Under the pieces are notes generated by a model. That model did not search any database. It had not been told where the DNA came from and saw only the letters and a list, made by a program, of their open reading frames with translations. Below are positions 7,039 to 16,008 of a stretch of 64,000 nt of DNA, piece after piece. Position numbers and translations under genes: made by a program. This stretch comes from Bacillota bacterium (lineage in GTDB: Bacteria; Bacillota; Clostridia; Christensenellales; Aristaeellaceae). The stretch's first letter is position 1; every line of letters begins with the position of its first letter. The stretch is from positions 1 to 64,000 of the forward strand of contig JAEYOW010000023.1 in NCBI GenBank assembly GCA_023411375.1. The letters run 5' to 3'.

Positions 7039-7746
7039 ATGGAGCTGATTGTTCGGGACATACAGAAGGCCTTTGACCAGAAACAGGTACTCAAAGGCGC
7101 GACGTTTACCTTTGAGGAGGGAAAAATCTACGGGCTGCTCGGAAGGAATGGCGCTGGCAAAACCACGCTTTTTAACTGCATCAATGAGGATATCAGGGTC
7201 GACAGCGGCAGCTTTTCGATTGTGGAGGAAGGGCGCGCGCGGCGTGTGGAGCCGGAGGATATCGGCTATGTGCTTTCCACGCCCGTGGTGCCGGAATTTC
7301 TGACGGGCCGGGAGTTCCTCAAATTTTTTATCGATATAAACCGCGAAAGGCTTGAAAAACCCGGCGCCGTAGACGGATATTTCGACATGATGCAGATTGC
7401 GCCGGAGGACCGCGACAAGCTGCTCAAGGACTATTCCCACGGCATGAAAAACAAGATGCAGCTGCTGGTCAACCTGATCGCCAATCCCAGCGTGCTGCTT
7501 CTGGACGAGCCGCTGACGTCCTTTGACGTGGTTGTGGCGGATGAGATGAAGCGGCTGCTGCGCCGGTTAAAGGACGGGCATATCATCATCTTTTCCACGC
7601 ACATCATGGAGCTGGCGCTGGACCTGTGCGACAAAATCGTGATTCTTAACGGGGGCGTGCTGGAGGAAATCCCAAAGGAGAATCTGGACCAATCGGCATT
7701 CAAGGACAGGATTATCGCGGCGCTGAGGGGGAATGAGGGTGCTTGA
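7039..7746 (+). CDS. ABC transporter ATP-binding protein (exporter type)
   Basis: A 235-residue nucleotide-binding protein of the ABC-2/CcmA-like branch. The Walker A motif is GRNGAGKT (35-42) and Walker B is VLLLDEP. The His switch lies in FSTHIMELA. The signature loop reads YSHGMKNKMQLL instead of LSGGQ, a substitution common in this exporter branch. The ATG at 7039 follows GGGAGGAT; an upstream in-frame TTG overlaps this ribosome site and was rejected. The gene overlaps the permease start by 14 bases. With it and the GNAT-membrane protein it forms a three-gene unit for export or membrane-stress resistance. Confidence 0.9.
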   Translation: MELIVRDIQKAFDQKQVLKGATFTFEEGKIYGLLGRNGAGKTTLFNCINEDIRVDSGSFSIVEEGRARRVEPEDIGYVLSTPVVPEFLTGREFLKFFIDINRERLEKPGAVDGYFDMMQIAPEDRDKLLKDYSHGMKNKMQLLVNLIANPSVLLLDEPLTSFDVVVADEMKRLLRRLKDGHIIIFSTHIMELALDLCDKIVILNGGVLEEIPKENLDQSAFKDRIIAALRGNEGA

Positions 7747-9313
7747 GTCCTTCTTGACCTCCTTCCGGCTGAAAAATACCTACAAGGTTAACACCGTGAT
7801 TTATTCGCTCAAGTCCATCCCGCTGGTGAACAGGCTGCTGCCGGATTCGCTTTATACCAGCCGGGGGCTGAAGGCCTTCGGCGGCGTGGTGAGCGCGCTT
7901 TTTGAGCTGGGGTCGGTCTTTCTTGGCAAGGCGCTTTACCTGCTTGTGATGGTATACGCCGTGCTGGGCCTGATGAAAAGCCCCGGGGCGGACGCGTTTG
8001 TCCATATCTTTTTCTTTTTGACTATTGCGGGCGGGCTGATGAACACCCATATCTTCAACCCAACGAAGGACAAATACTACGCGATGTTTCTCCTGCGCAT
8101 GGATGCCCGTAAATATACGCTTGGCAACTACCTGTATTTTCTGTTGAAAATGGCGGCGGGTTTTTTGCCCTTCACGCTATGGATCGGCGGCCTGTGCGGC
8201 GTCCGGCTGGCAAGCTGCTTGCTTATGCCTCTTTTTGTGTGCGCCGTCAAGCTGATTGTGACGGCCGTCTCCCTGTATGGCAGCAGGGACGGCAGCAAGG
8301 CTACAAACGAAAACCTCCCCTCCCCGGTGATGTGGACGGGCATTGCCCTGGCGACGGCCGCAGCCTACGTTCCGCCGTATTTTGGCTATGCCGTCAATGA
8401 AACGGTTTTTCTGCCCGCGGCTGCCGCGGTGACCGTCGCTGGCGTGCCTTGCCTTGTCTACATTCTTAAATTCGATCAATACCGGTCCATTTACCGGGAA
8501 CTGCTGAAGCCGGGCAATTTCGCCATGAACAGCGTAAAGGCGACCCAGGCGGCACAGGAGACCTACCGTAAAAAAATCGTGGCGGATATCAGCCAGACCA
8601 GCACTAAGGCGGGATACCGCTATTTCAACGAGCTGTTTATGAAGCGCCACTCTAGGCTTATGACGAAGTCCGCGAAGAAAATTACGGTATTTCTAAGTTT
8701 GGCGTTTGCCGCTGCGGCAATCGCCTGCGCTTATGTGCCGGAGGCCGCGCGCGTCATAAACGGCATGACCCTCCGGTATCTGCCGTATTTCCTGTTTGTT
8801 ATGTACATGGTCAACCGGGGACGGGCCATCACGCAGGCGATGTTTCTCAACTGCGACCACAGCATGCTGGCATACCGCTTCTACCGGCAGCCCAAAGCCA
8901 TCCTTACCCTGTTTGCGGACAGGCTTGGGTATGTTGTGGTGATCAACCTGATGCCCGCGGCGGTGATCGCCATTGGGCTTCCCCTGCTTTTGTACCTTTC
9001 CGGCGGCACGCAGCAGCCGGTTCATTACGCCGTGCTGCTTGTCTCCATCCTGGCCATGTCGGTGTTCTTTTCCGTGCATACGCTGGCGCTGTACTACCTG
9101 CTTCAGCCGTATAATGTGGAAATGGAAACCAAAAACGCGGCCTATGGCATACTCAATTCGGCAACCTACTTCGTATGCTGCTTTTTCATGGGCAGGGAAA
9201 TCCCCGCGCTTTCCTTTGGAGTGGGCGTTTCGGCGTTTTGCATAGCCTACACGGCCGCGGCGCTTCTGCTTGTGTACCGGCTGGCCCCCAAAACCTTCCG
9301 GTTGAGGGGATAA
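7733..9313 (+). CDS. ABC transporter permease, large multi-pass
   Basis: A 526-residue integral membrane protein with about 12 hydrophobic segments and a charged cytoplasmic stretch in the middle (about 255-310, rich in Lys, Arg and Gln). It starts inside the ATPase gene (overlap 14 bases) at an ATG preceded by GAGGGGGA, so it is the membrane partner of that ATPase. The topology resembles duplicated ABC-2 type permeases (two halves of six segments). No substrate can be inferred. The transcript ends at the hairpin at 9344-9394. Confidence 0.85.
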   Translation: MRVLESFLTSFRLKNTYKVNTVIYSLKSIPLVNRLLPDSLYTSRGLKAFGGVVSALFELGSVFLGKALYLLVMVYAVLGLMKSPGADAFVHIFFFLTIAGGLMNTHIFNPTKDKYYAMFLLRMDARKYTLGNYLYFLLKMAAGFLPFTLWIGGLCGVRLASCLLMPLFVCAVKLIVTAVSLYGSRDGSKATNENLPSPVMWTGIALATAAAYVPPYFGYAVNETVFLPAAAAVTVAGVPCLVYILKFDQYRSIYRELLKPGNFAMNSVKATQAAQETYRKKIVADISQTSTKAGYRYFNELFMKRHSRLMTKSAKKITVFLSLAFAAAAIACAYVPEAARVINGMTLRYLPYFLFVMYMVNRGRAITQAMFLNCDHSMLAYRFYRQPKAILTLFADRLGYVVVINLMPAAVIAIGLPLLLYLSGGTQQPVHYAVLLVSILAMSVFFSVHTLALYYLLQPYNVEMETKNAAYGILNSATYFVCCFFMGREIPALSFGVGVSAFCIAYTAAALLLVYRLAPKTFRLRG

Positions 9314-9343
9314 GAATGTCCGCGTGCGGATGATAAAAATAGC

Positions 9344-9394
9344 AAACGAGCCGCGCTGCCCGCGCTTTCGCGACGGAGCTGTGCGGCTCGTTTT
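9344..9394. terminator. Bidirectional terminator between convergent transcripts
   Basis: AAACGAGCCGC (9344-9354) pairs with GCGGCTCGTTT (9383-9393), with T-rich sequence on the plus strand and A-rich sequence on the other side. It serves both the ABC exporter operon (plus) and the large catabolic operon ending at 9419 (minus). Confidence 0.8.
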
Positions 9395-9418
9395 CCGGTT
9401 GCGGTCAGGGTGGATAAA

Positions 9419-10327
9419 TTATAGCCAGCCCTCAATCATGCCGGCAGCCTTTTGGATTACCGGATCATCCGCCTCAACGGGCAGAATGGGCGCGCGGACG
9501 GCGCCGATTTCCATACCCCTGGCCCGAGCGATGGATCTGGCCACTGACAGCCCCGTGGTATATGGAAATTGCTGCATCATATCGATGATGGCGTTGATGC
9601 GGTTCTGCCAATCCATCGCTTGGGCATAGTCGCCCTTTTCGTAAGCGGCATAGAGCTTTACGTAAAGCTCCGGCATGCAGCCGTAGGTGCCGCCGATGCC
9701 GCCGGTCGCGCCCATCAGCAGGCCCGCGAGCAGCTGGTTGTCGGGGCCGTTGAAAATCACAAAGCGCTCGCCCGCCGCGCGGCGGTACTGGTTGATCTGG
9801 GCGGAGGAAGGGGTGGTGTTTTTAATGCCCATCACATAATCCTTTGCGATCATTTTGCGAAAGAGATTCATGGAAAGGTTGTAGCCGGTGGTGGAGGGAA
9901 TGTTGTAAATGATGAACGGAAGCTTCGCCGCTTCCATCATGCGGTCCCAGTGCGCCTCGATGGCGGGTTCGGGAATTTGGTAATACACGTTGGGGATGGA
10001 TGAGATGGCGTCCACCCGCATTTTGGAAGCGAATGCCGACAGCGCGACGCTGTCGCTGGTGGTGGCCGCGCCGGTGTGCGCGATGATGGTCATCGCGCCG
10101 GCATTTTCCTCCATAACCGCTTCCACAATGCGGTTTCGCTCCTCAACGGTTTGCAGAATGCATTCGCCGCTGCTTCCCGTGAGGTAAAGCCCCTTCACGC
10201 CCGCCTCCTTGTACCGCTTGACCAGACGGCGAACCTGCGCCGCGCTGATGTTGCCGCTTTGGTCATAGCAGCCGTAGAAGGCGACAAAGACGCCTCGGAA
10301 CCGGTCGTATTCGTAAGCGCAATTCAT
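9419..10327 (-). CDS. DHDPS/N-acetylneuraminate lyase family aldolase
   Basis: A 302-residue class I aldolase of the DapA/NanA superfamily. It has the substrate carboxylate-binding motif GSSGE (51-55), catalytic Tyr141 in IIYNIPSTTG and Schiff-base Lys169 in MGIKNTT. The GSSGE followed by CILQTVEERNRIVE looks more like N-acetylneuraminate lyases and related 2-keto-acid aldolases than biosynthetic DapA. The start at 10327 follows AGGAGG by seven bases; a longer frame overlaps the preceding gene and lacks a ribosome site. It is the last gene of the minus-strand cluster after an FAD oxidoreductase. A role in cleaving a 2-keto-3-deoxy acid made by the cluster's dehydrogenases fits the context. 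Confidence 0.85.
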   Translation of the reverse strand: MNCAYEYDRFRGVFVAFYGCYDQSGNISAAQVRRLVKRYKEAGVKGLYLTGSSGECILQTVEERNRIVEAVMEENAGAMTIIAHTGAATTSDSVALSAFASKMRVDAISSIPNVYYQIPEPAIEAHWDRMMEAAKLPFIIYNIPSTTGYNLSMNLFRKMIAKDYVMGIKNTTPSSAQINQYRRAAGERFVIFNGPDNQLLAGLLMGATGGIGGTYGCMPELYVKLYAAYEKGDYAQAMDWQNRINAIIDMMQQFPYTTGLSVARSIARARGMEIGAVRAPILPVEADDPVIQKAAGMIEGWL

Positions 10328-10340
10328 GAAAATTCCTCCT

Positions 10341-11681
10341 TTATTTAAGCACCGCGCCGCCTTCCAGCAGCATCCTCTGCAATGCCGGAACATCGGCCCG
10401 GGCCGGTATCGTATTGGTTTGAACGCTGAGCGCCGCGGCCGTCCCCGCGGCCTGACCGATCGCCATAACGATGGGCGATACGCGGATGGCGGCGCACGCC
10501 TCATGGGTGGCGCTGATGCAGCGTCCCGCCACAATCAGGTTCTCCGCTTCGTCCGTCAACAGGCAACGGTAGGGAATTTGATAGCTCGCACCCTCTGGCA
10601 GCCTTGTGGTAAAGGTATCGTTACCCTTGGGATTATGGATATCGATGGGGTAGCCGCCGACGGCGATGGCGTCCTCAAAGCATTTGCCCCGTAGAAGGTC
10701 GTCGGCGGTCAGCCGGTATTGCCCGTTAAGGCGGCGGGATTCGCGGATGCCGATATGTACCCCGGTTTGCAGCAGCTGCGCGTCTGAAAAGGCGGGAATA
10801 GAGGCCTTGAGGAACGTAAACGCCTCCCAGGCCTGTCTGCGTCCAATGCGCTCCGCTTCGGAAATTTGCCAGGGGTCGGTAGGATTGTAGCCCGTCATCC
10901 GGGTCATGTTCAGGATAACTTCGCCGGGATGCGGCGTTTCAAAGAACAGGACGACCTCGCGCTCAAAGGAGAGGCGTCCGTCCGCGATGGCGCGGCGCAG
11001 TATGTCGGTATAGCCGGCCACGGAAAGGAGTTCGCTTTCCCGAACGTCATCAAGAGAATCCAGCCTGAATTGCGAAGGTGACTCCGCGATATCCTGCCGG
11101 ACGCGCGTCAGGTTCACATGCCCGATTTTAACATTGGTCGTCATGGGCTGACAGAGATGATCCTGCGTCCGGCCAAGCTCGCAGGAGACGCCCGCCATGG
11201 CAAACAGCTCGCCGTTGCCCGTCGCGTCGATCCATATCCGGCTGCGGACAGGGATGCTTCGCGACCCCGACAGAAAGACCGCCCGTTCGATCCGCCTGCC
11301 GCTTACTCCGCACTCGGCCAGGCAGGCGTGATACAGCGTTTCACAGCCGCTTTCAGCCAGCATTTGATCCAGCGCCAGCTTCATCGCCTCCGCGTCAAAA
11401 GGCGTTACGGAGGAGGCATAGCCGGTCGCGTCCTTTACGTGCCCCCGGCATCCGCCCAGACGGGTCATGCGGTCCACAAGCTCCTGCGGAATGCCGCGCA
11501 CCACCTGCCGCCCGCCCGCATGAAACGTCATCATCGGCCCCACGCCCGCCGATGTGAGCGAGCCGCCGCAAAATCCGTAGCGCTCCACAAGCAGCGTGCG
11601 CTTGCCGGCGCGCGCACTGGCAATGGCGGCCATGGCGCCGGAAGGGCCCCCGCCCACCACCGTTACATCCCATTCCCGCAT
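10341..11681 (-). CDS. FAD-dependent oxidoreductase (FAD_oxidored family)
   Basis: A 446-residue flavoprotein. The N-terminus carries the Rossmann dinucleotide motif VVGGGPSGAMAAIASARAG and a conserved ERYGFCGGSLTSAGVG segment typical of the FAD_oxidored (PF12831) group. Near the C-terminus, LIVAGRCISATHEACAAIRV and MAIGQAAGTAAAL are the family's second FAD-contact region. Members often act on sugar-derived or xanthan-like substrates, but specificity is not known. There is no signal peptide, so it is cytoplasmic. It starts one base after the preceding dehydrogenase stop and ends 13 bases before the aldolase start, so it is in the operon. Confidence 0.85.
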   Translation of the reverse strand: MREWDVTVVGGGPSGAMAAIASARAGKRTLLVERYGFCGGSLTSAGVGPMMTFHAGGRQVVRGIPQELVDRMTRLGGCRGHVKDATGYASSVTPFDAEAMKLALDQMLAESGCETLYHACLAECGVSGRRIERAVFLSGSRSIPVRSRIWIDATGNGELFAMAGVSCELGRTQDHLCQPMTTNVKIGHVNLTRVRQDIAESPSQFRLDSLDDVRESELLSVAGYTDILRRAIADGRLSFEREVVLFFETPHPGEVILNMTRMTGYNPTDPWQISEAERIGRRQAWEAFTFLKASIPAFSDAQLLQTGVHIGIRESRRLNGQYRLTADDLLRGKCFEDAIAVGGYPIDIHNPKGNDTFTTRLPEGASYQIPYRCLLTDEAENLIVAGRCISATHEACAAIRVSPIVMAIGQAAGTAAALSVQTNTIPARADVPALQRMLLEGGAVLK

Positions 11682-11682
11682 T

Positions 11683-12621
11683 TCAGCGCTCTCCTTCCAG
11701 AAATGTGATGATTTGCTCCGCGGCGCTTTCTCCGTCCCTGATCATGCTTTCGCGCGTGGTGCCGCCCAGGTGGGGCGTGGAAACCACCTGCCGCATCGCC
11801 AGAAGGGTGTGCTGGCGCCCTGTGACCGGCTCGTCCTCAAATGTGTCCAGCGCCGCCCCGGCCAGCCGGCCCGCGCGAATCGCCGCTTCCAGCGCCGCGC
11901 TGTCAACCAGCGAGCCGCGCGCGCAGTTGACGAGGCAGGAGCCGGCCTTCATCTTCGCAAACGCGCGCTCGTCCATCAGGTGCGTGTTTTGGAGGGTTGC
12001 GGGAAGGTGAAGGCTGACGATATCCGAACGGGATAACAGCTCATCCATGCAGCAAAGCTCGGCGGCATGGTCCTGTACGCACTGCGCGTCCACAAAGGGA
12101 TCGTGCACCAGCACCGTCACGCCGAAGGGAACCAGCAGTTCCCTGAACCTCCTGGCGATGATGCCGAAACCGACGAGCCCCACGGTTTTCCCGCTGAGTT
12201 CGACGCCTGGCGAACGCTGCCACAGGCCGTCCCGCAGGTCCGCCGTTCCCTGTGAAATGCCGCGCAGCATGCAAAGCGTCAGCCCAAGCGTGTGCTCCGC
12301 GACGGCGTTGGCGTTTTGTCCCTTGGTGTTTGTAACCTCCACGCCTTTTTGGCGCAGATACGCCACGTCGATGGTATCCATTCCGGAGCCAATGCGGCAC
12401 AAAATTTTCAAGTTTTTCATCTGCTCCAGAAAACCGCTGTCAAAAATACCCGGACCCGGAATCAGCGCGTCGGCGGACGCCACCACGGTTCGGTAGTCCT
12501 GTTCCGTCAGGGCGGAAAGGCTCGGCCGCACTTCCAGCCGGACGCCGTTTTCCTCAAACAGGCGCGCGGCTTCCGGGAAGCGCTGTGCAAAACGGTCAAT
12601 CAACGCAAGCACTGTTTTCAT
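11683..12621 (-). CDS. D-isomer specific 2-hydroxyacid dehydrogenase
   Basis: A 312-residue NAD-dependent dehydrogenase of the phosphoglycerate dehydrogenase superfamily. The NAD-binding loop is VGLVGFGIIARR. The catalytic triad is visible as Arg in NCARGSLVD, Glu in DTFEDEPV and His in STPHLGGTTRES. It lacks the C-terminal ACT domain of serine-pathway SerA. This, with its place in a sugar-uptake operon, suggests oxidation or reduction of a sugar-derived hydroxy acid rather than serine synthesis. It follows the permease gene after seven bases. Confidence 0.88.
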   Translation of the reverse strand: MKTVLALIDRFAQRFPEAARLFEENGVRLEVRPSLSALTEQDYRTVVASADALIPGPGIFDSGFLEQMKNLKILCRIGSGMDTIDVAYLRQKGVEVTNTKGQNANAVAEHTLGLTLCMLRGISQGTADLRDGLWQRSPGVELSGKTVGLVGFGIIARRFRELLVPFGVTVLVHDPFVDAQCVQDHAAELCCMDELLSRSDIVSLHLPATLQNTHLMDERAFAKMKAGSCLVNCARGSLVDSAALEAAIRAGRLAGAALDTFEDEPVTGRQHTLLAMRQVVSTPHLGGTTRESMIRDGESAAEQIITFLEGER

Positions 12622-12628
12622 GTTCCTA

Positions 12629-13477
12629 TCACCCCTTTACGGCGCTGGCCGAGATGCTTTCCACAAAGCTCTTTTGGCAAAAAAAGTAAATGATCATCAT
12701 GGGAACCGTCGCTGAAACCGCCGCCGCCATGATCAGCCGGTATTCACGGATGTCCGTCATGTACAGGTCCAGCGCGATGGGAATAGTGAATTTAGGCACT
12801 GAACGGATGAAAATGACGGGCGTCATATAATCGTTCCAGCTCCATACAAACGCCAGAATAATCAGCGACGAAACCGCCGTGCGGGCCAGCGGCAGAATGA
12901 TGCGCGAGTAGATCACAAACTCGTTTGCGCCGTCGATCTTCGCCGCCTCGCTGATTTCCGTGGGGATACCCATAAAGAATTGTCTGAGCAGGAAGATGCC
13001 AAAGGCGGAAAACAGGTTGGGGAGGATGAGGGAGGTATGCGTGTTCAGAAGGCTGAACCAGGAGAACAGCACGTATTTTGGGATCAGCGTCACCTGGGTG
13101 GGAATCATCATGCTGGCTAAAAACAGCATGAATACCGCATTGCGCCCACGGAACCGCAGCCTCGCAAACGCGTAGGCCGCCATGGAGCAGACCAGTACCT
13201 GTCCCGCGACGGAAAGCAAAGTGACCTTGATGGAGTTCCAATAGAATGGCACAAAGGACATCCGGCCCGTCCAGACGGAGGCATAGTTGGAAAAATTCCA
13301 TCTTTCGGGAATCCACTGAATGGGATAGGTAAAGATATCCGCCTCATATTTGAAGGAGGCTGAAATCATCCAGATGAACGGCAGCACCATCACGATGGCG
13401 ATGGCATAGGCGAGCAGCGTTAGCAGAACGCTTCGCAGCGTGCCCCCGGCCGCTTGCCTTACACGTAGTTGACCCAT
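12629..13477 (-). CDS. Carbohydrate ABC transporter permease (MalG type)
   Basis: A 282-residue CUT1-family inner-membrane permease with six transmembrane segments and the ATPase-docking EAA loop (EISEAAKIDGANEFVIYSRI, then LPLARTAV). The ATG at 13477 (MGQLRV) follows AAGGGGC and overlaps the upstream permease by 19 bases; the 13495 start would overlap it by 37. It pairs with the MalF-type permease and the solute-binding protein. No ATPase is encoded in the cluster, as is usual in Firmicutes where a shared MsmX/UgpC-like ATPase serves several importers. Confidence 0.9.
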   Translation of the reverse strand: MGQLRVRQAAGGTLRSVLLTLLAYAIAIVMVLPFIWMISASFKYEADIFTYPIQWIPERWNFSNYASVWTGRMSFVPFYWNSIKVTLLSVAGQVLVCSMAAYAFARLRFRGRNAVFMLFLASMMIPTQVTLIPKYVLFSWFSLLNTHTSLILPNLFSAFGIFLLRQFFMGIPTEISEAAKIDGANEFVIYSRIILPLARTAVSSLIILAFVWSWNDYMTPVIFIRSVPKFTIPIALDLYMTDIREYRLIMAAAVSATVPMMIIYFFCQKSFVESISASAVKG

Positions 13478-14376
13478 TTTTTCTGCCCCTTCCACTGCAG
13501 GAATGTAATGAGGAAAATCAGGATAAACAGCACGATGGCGATGGCGGAGGAATACCCGAACTTCTGAAGCGTAAACGCCTGTACGTACAGGTAGTACACC
13601 AGCACGGTCGTGCTCATGCCCGGGCCGCCCTGCGTGATGATCTTGACGGAGTTAAACATCTTAAAGGAGGTCATAAAGCCAGTGATGGTCAAGAAAAACA
13701 GCGTGGGCGTCAGCAGGGGAAGGTCTACGTACCAGAACCTCTGAACGCCCGTCGCGCCGTCCACAACCGCCGCCTCCTGAAGCTCGCGGGGGATGTTTTG
13801 CAAGCCGGCCAGAAAAAGCACCATATTATAGCCTGTGTTGATCCACACGCCGATGATGACCAGCACAAACATCGCCCAGTCCGGGCTGGCCAGCCACCGG
13901 GGAGGGTCCATAACACCCAGCGAGATCAGAAGCTGGTTGATGGGGCCTTTTGTGGGCTGAAACAGCGCCATCCAAACGATGGATACCGCTACGATGTTGG
14001 AAATGTAGGGCATGAAGATCATGGTGCGAAGCAGGGAGCGCCCGTACAGCTTTGCGTTGAGCAGCAGCGCGAGAAGCAGGCCCAGCAGCAGGGAAAGCGG
14101 AACATACAGCGCAGTATAGATGATATTATTTTTAAGCGAAGCTACAAAATACTCGTCCTGAAACAGCTTCACGAAATTATCAAGACCAACAAATTTTATA
14201 CCCTTCAGGCCGGAAACCAGATTCCATTCCGTAAATCCCAGCGCGAAGGACATAACGAGAGGAAAGAGGATAAACAGCGCGAAACCCAGTATCGCGGGGA
14301 GCAGAAAGCCGTATCCGGTAAGGTCGGCGCGCAGCCGCCTTCTTTTTTGGGATTTTGTCAGCGCCAGCTGCGTCAA
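13459..14376 (-). CDS. Carbohydrate ABC transporter permease (MalF type)
   Basis: A 305-residue CUT1-family permease with six membrane segments (first at about 20-45) and an EAA loop (ELQEAAVVDGATGVQRFWYVD). The likely start codon is TTG at 14376 after AGGAGGAG. It lies between the binding-protein gene, 70 bases upstream, and the MalG-type gene, which overlaps its 3' end. It forms the membrane channel together with that second permease. Confidence 0.9.
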   Translation of the reverse strand: MTQLALTKSQKRRRLRADLTGYGFLLPAILGFALFILFPLVMSFALGFTEWNLVSGLKGIKFVGLDNFVKLFQDEYFVASLKNNIIYTALYVPLSLLLGLLLALLLNAKLYGRSLLRTMIFMPYISNIVAVSIVWMALFQPTKGPINQLLISLGVMDPPRWLASPDWAMFVLVIIGVWINTGYNMVLFLAGLQNIPRELQEAAVVDGATGVQRFWYVDLPLLTPTLFFLTITGFMTSFKMFNSVKIITQGGPGMSTTVLVYYLYVQAFTLQKFGYSSAIAIVLFILIFLITFLQWKGQKKWVNYV

Positions 14377-14446
14377 GGGGACTCCTCCTCTGAACGGTCA
14401 TCTACCGGCGGGAAGGGGCGACGCCCTTCCCGCCGGGGCCGGTTGG

Positions 14447-15760
14447 TTACTTTTGCGCTTCCGCAATGGCCTGGTCCGCGAGCTTCTTTGCGTTTGCGAG
14501 AGATTCTTCCACCGTCTGCATACCAACCCAGGCCTTTTCCGCCTCGGTGATCAGGGTGTTCTCAATGTCGCTGTACGCCACAAAGTGGTCGTCCACAACG
14601 CCCGGGCTATCAAAGTCCAGCACGACGCTCTTGAAGGAATCCAAATCGAAGTAAGGCTTGATATCGTCTGTGAACATCATGTCGATCGCGGATTCAATAT
14701 CCATCTGCTTCCATGCGGGGAAGCGGCCGTATTTGAATAGGTATTCGGAACCCTCCGTCGCCCAGAAGCGGCACAGCTTCCATGCCGCCTCCTTGTTGCG
14801 GCTGTTTTTGGCTACGGATACGTAATCGAAATAGGAGCGGCCGATTTTGTAGTTCTGTTCCTGATCGGCGCTCAGGGCGGGGAAGTTGGCAAAGCCGATC
14901 TTCCAGTCCCTGGGATAGGTTTCCTGTGTAAGGAAGTTGCGGATAATCGCGTCGGAGGCAAAGAGCATGGCGGAATTGCCAACGCCGAACTCCGTGATGT
15001 AATCCAGCTTGCTGGCGATCAGCTCGGTGCGGCTATACTGCACTTTGAGCTCGTTTTCCAGCTTCAGCACGAAGGAAAGCGCCTTTGCAAACAGCGGATC
15101 GTCAAAGTTGCTGGTGCCGTCCGCCTTATAGTAGCAGTTGGCGCCGAGCACGCCTTGCACATACCAGGCCCATTCCTTGCCCAAAATGCCGGCGACAGAG
15201 CCAAAGCGTTTCTCAACACCCTCGCCCTTGGTCAGCGCCGCCGCGTACTTCTCCAGGTCCTCGATGGTCCAGTTCGCGGCGGGAAGCGGCAGTCCGGCCT
15301 CCTCCAGCGCGGCCATGTTAAGGTAAACAAGGTCTTTAATGGTGCTGGCGGGCAGGCCGTACACGCCGTTTTCAAAGGTGGCGTAGCCATCGCTGAAATG
15401 CTCGTCCATCACAAAGCCGTCCTGCTGCATGTAAGCGTCCAGCGGCTCGCACAGGTCCCGCCAGCGCGCGTCCAGGTTGGCCACGCCGTAGTTGACGAAC
15501 ACATCCACGTCCGCGCCGTCAATCAGCGCGGTATTGAGCTTGGTGTTGCCGTCGGCGTTGTTGCGGAACTGCACGTATTCGACCGTGATGCCGGGATTCT
15601 TCGCCTCAAAGGCCTCGATAAGCTCGAAGGGGCCTTTTTCCCCGGCGATCGCGCCCCAGACCATGAGGTGAACGTTCTCGGCCCGCGCGGGCGCAAGCCC
15701 GAGCAGGAACGTGCAGCACAGCATAAGCGCCAGGAACATTGTGAGTTTACGGTTTGCCAT
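14447..15760 (-). CDS. Extracellular solute-binding protein, CUT1 sugar family
   Basis: A 437-residue family 1 solute-binding protein. The first 27 residues form a signal peptide (charged MANRK, hydrophobic core, ARA cleavage site). No clear lipobox follows, because the Cys pair in the core is not at a lipobox site. The sequence KNPGITVEYVQFRNN and the C-terminal FWATEGSEYLFKYG and GRFPAW segments are typical of MalE/UgpB-like proteins. A strong AGGAGG site precedes the ATG. It is the first gene of the transport and catabolism operon, lying downstream of the two-component genes behind a terminator, so its promoter is probably the target of the AraC-type regulator. Confidence 0.9.
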   Translation of the reverse strand: MANRKLTMFLALMLCCTFLLGLAPARAENVHLMVWGAIAGEKGPFELIEAFEAKNPGITVEYVQFRNNADGNTKLNTALIDGADVDVFVNYGVANLDARWRDLCEPLDAYMQQDGFVMDEHFSDGYATFENGVYGLPASTIKDLVYLNMAALEEAGLPLPAANWTIEDLEKYAAALTKGEGVEKRFGSVAGILGKEWAWYVQGVLGANCYYKADGTSNFDDPLFAKALSFVLKLENELKVQYSRTELIASKLDYITEFGVGNSAMLFASDAIIRNFLTQETYPRDWKIGFANFPALSADQEQNYKIGRSYFDYVSVAKNSRNKEAAWKLCRFWATEGSEYLFKYGRFPAWKQMDIESAIDMMFTDDIKPYFDLDSFKSVVLDFDSPGVVDDHFVAYSDIENTLITEAEKAWVGMQTVEESLANAKKLADQAIAEAQK

Positions 15761-15823
15761 GATGGTTCCTCCTTTGAATTGTCATTTGATGCATTTATCA
15801 TAACGGATGCGTCAATGGTTGTG

Positions 15824-15844
15824 AATACGTGATATTGACGTATT
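15824..15844. promoter_or_regulatory. Inverted repeat upstream of binding-protein gene, candidate regulator site
   Basis: AATACGT (15824-15830) and ACGTATT (15838-15844) form a perfect dyad with a seven-base spacer, 64 bases upstream of the solute-binding protein start. The position suits an activator site for the AraC-type regulator encoded just upstream. The assignment is from position and symmetry only. Confidence 0.4.
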
Positions 15845-15891
15845 TTCAAGCGATTTTGACTCCCCCGCGCGCAAAAAAACAGGAAATAAAG

Positions 15892-15922
15892 TAAAAAAAG
15901 AATGGCTTTTGAGGGCCATTCT
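15892..15922 (-). terminator. Terminator between regulator and transporter operon
   Basis: On the minus strand, stem AGAATGGC/GCCATTCT (15915-15922 against 15899-15906) with an eight-base loop is followed by seven U. It separates the kinase/regulator transcript from the transporter operon. Confidence 0.85.
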
Positions 15923-16008
15923 CAGGGTGCTGGCAAAGTGCGGGCGAAGGGAACAAATCCGCCTGCGGAAGCGGGGAGGGGGCGGTGGCGCAAGCGTGCG
16001 CAGAACCG

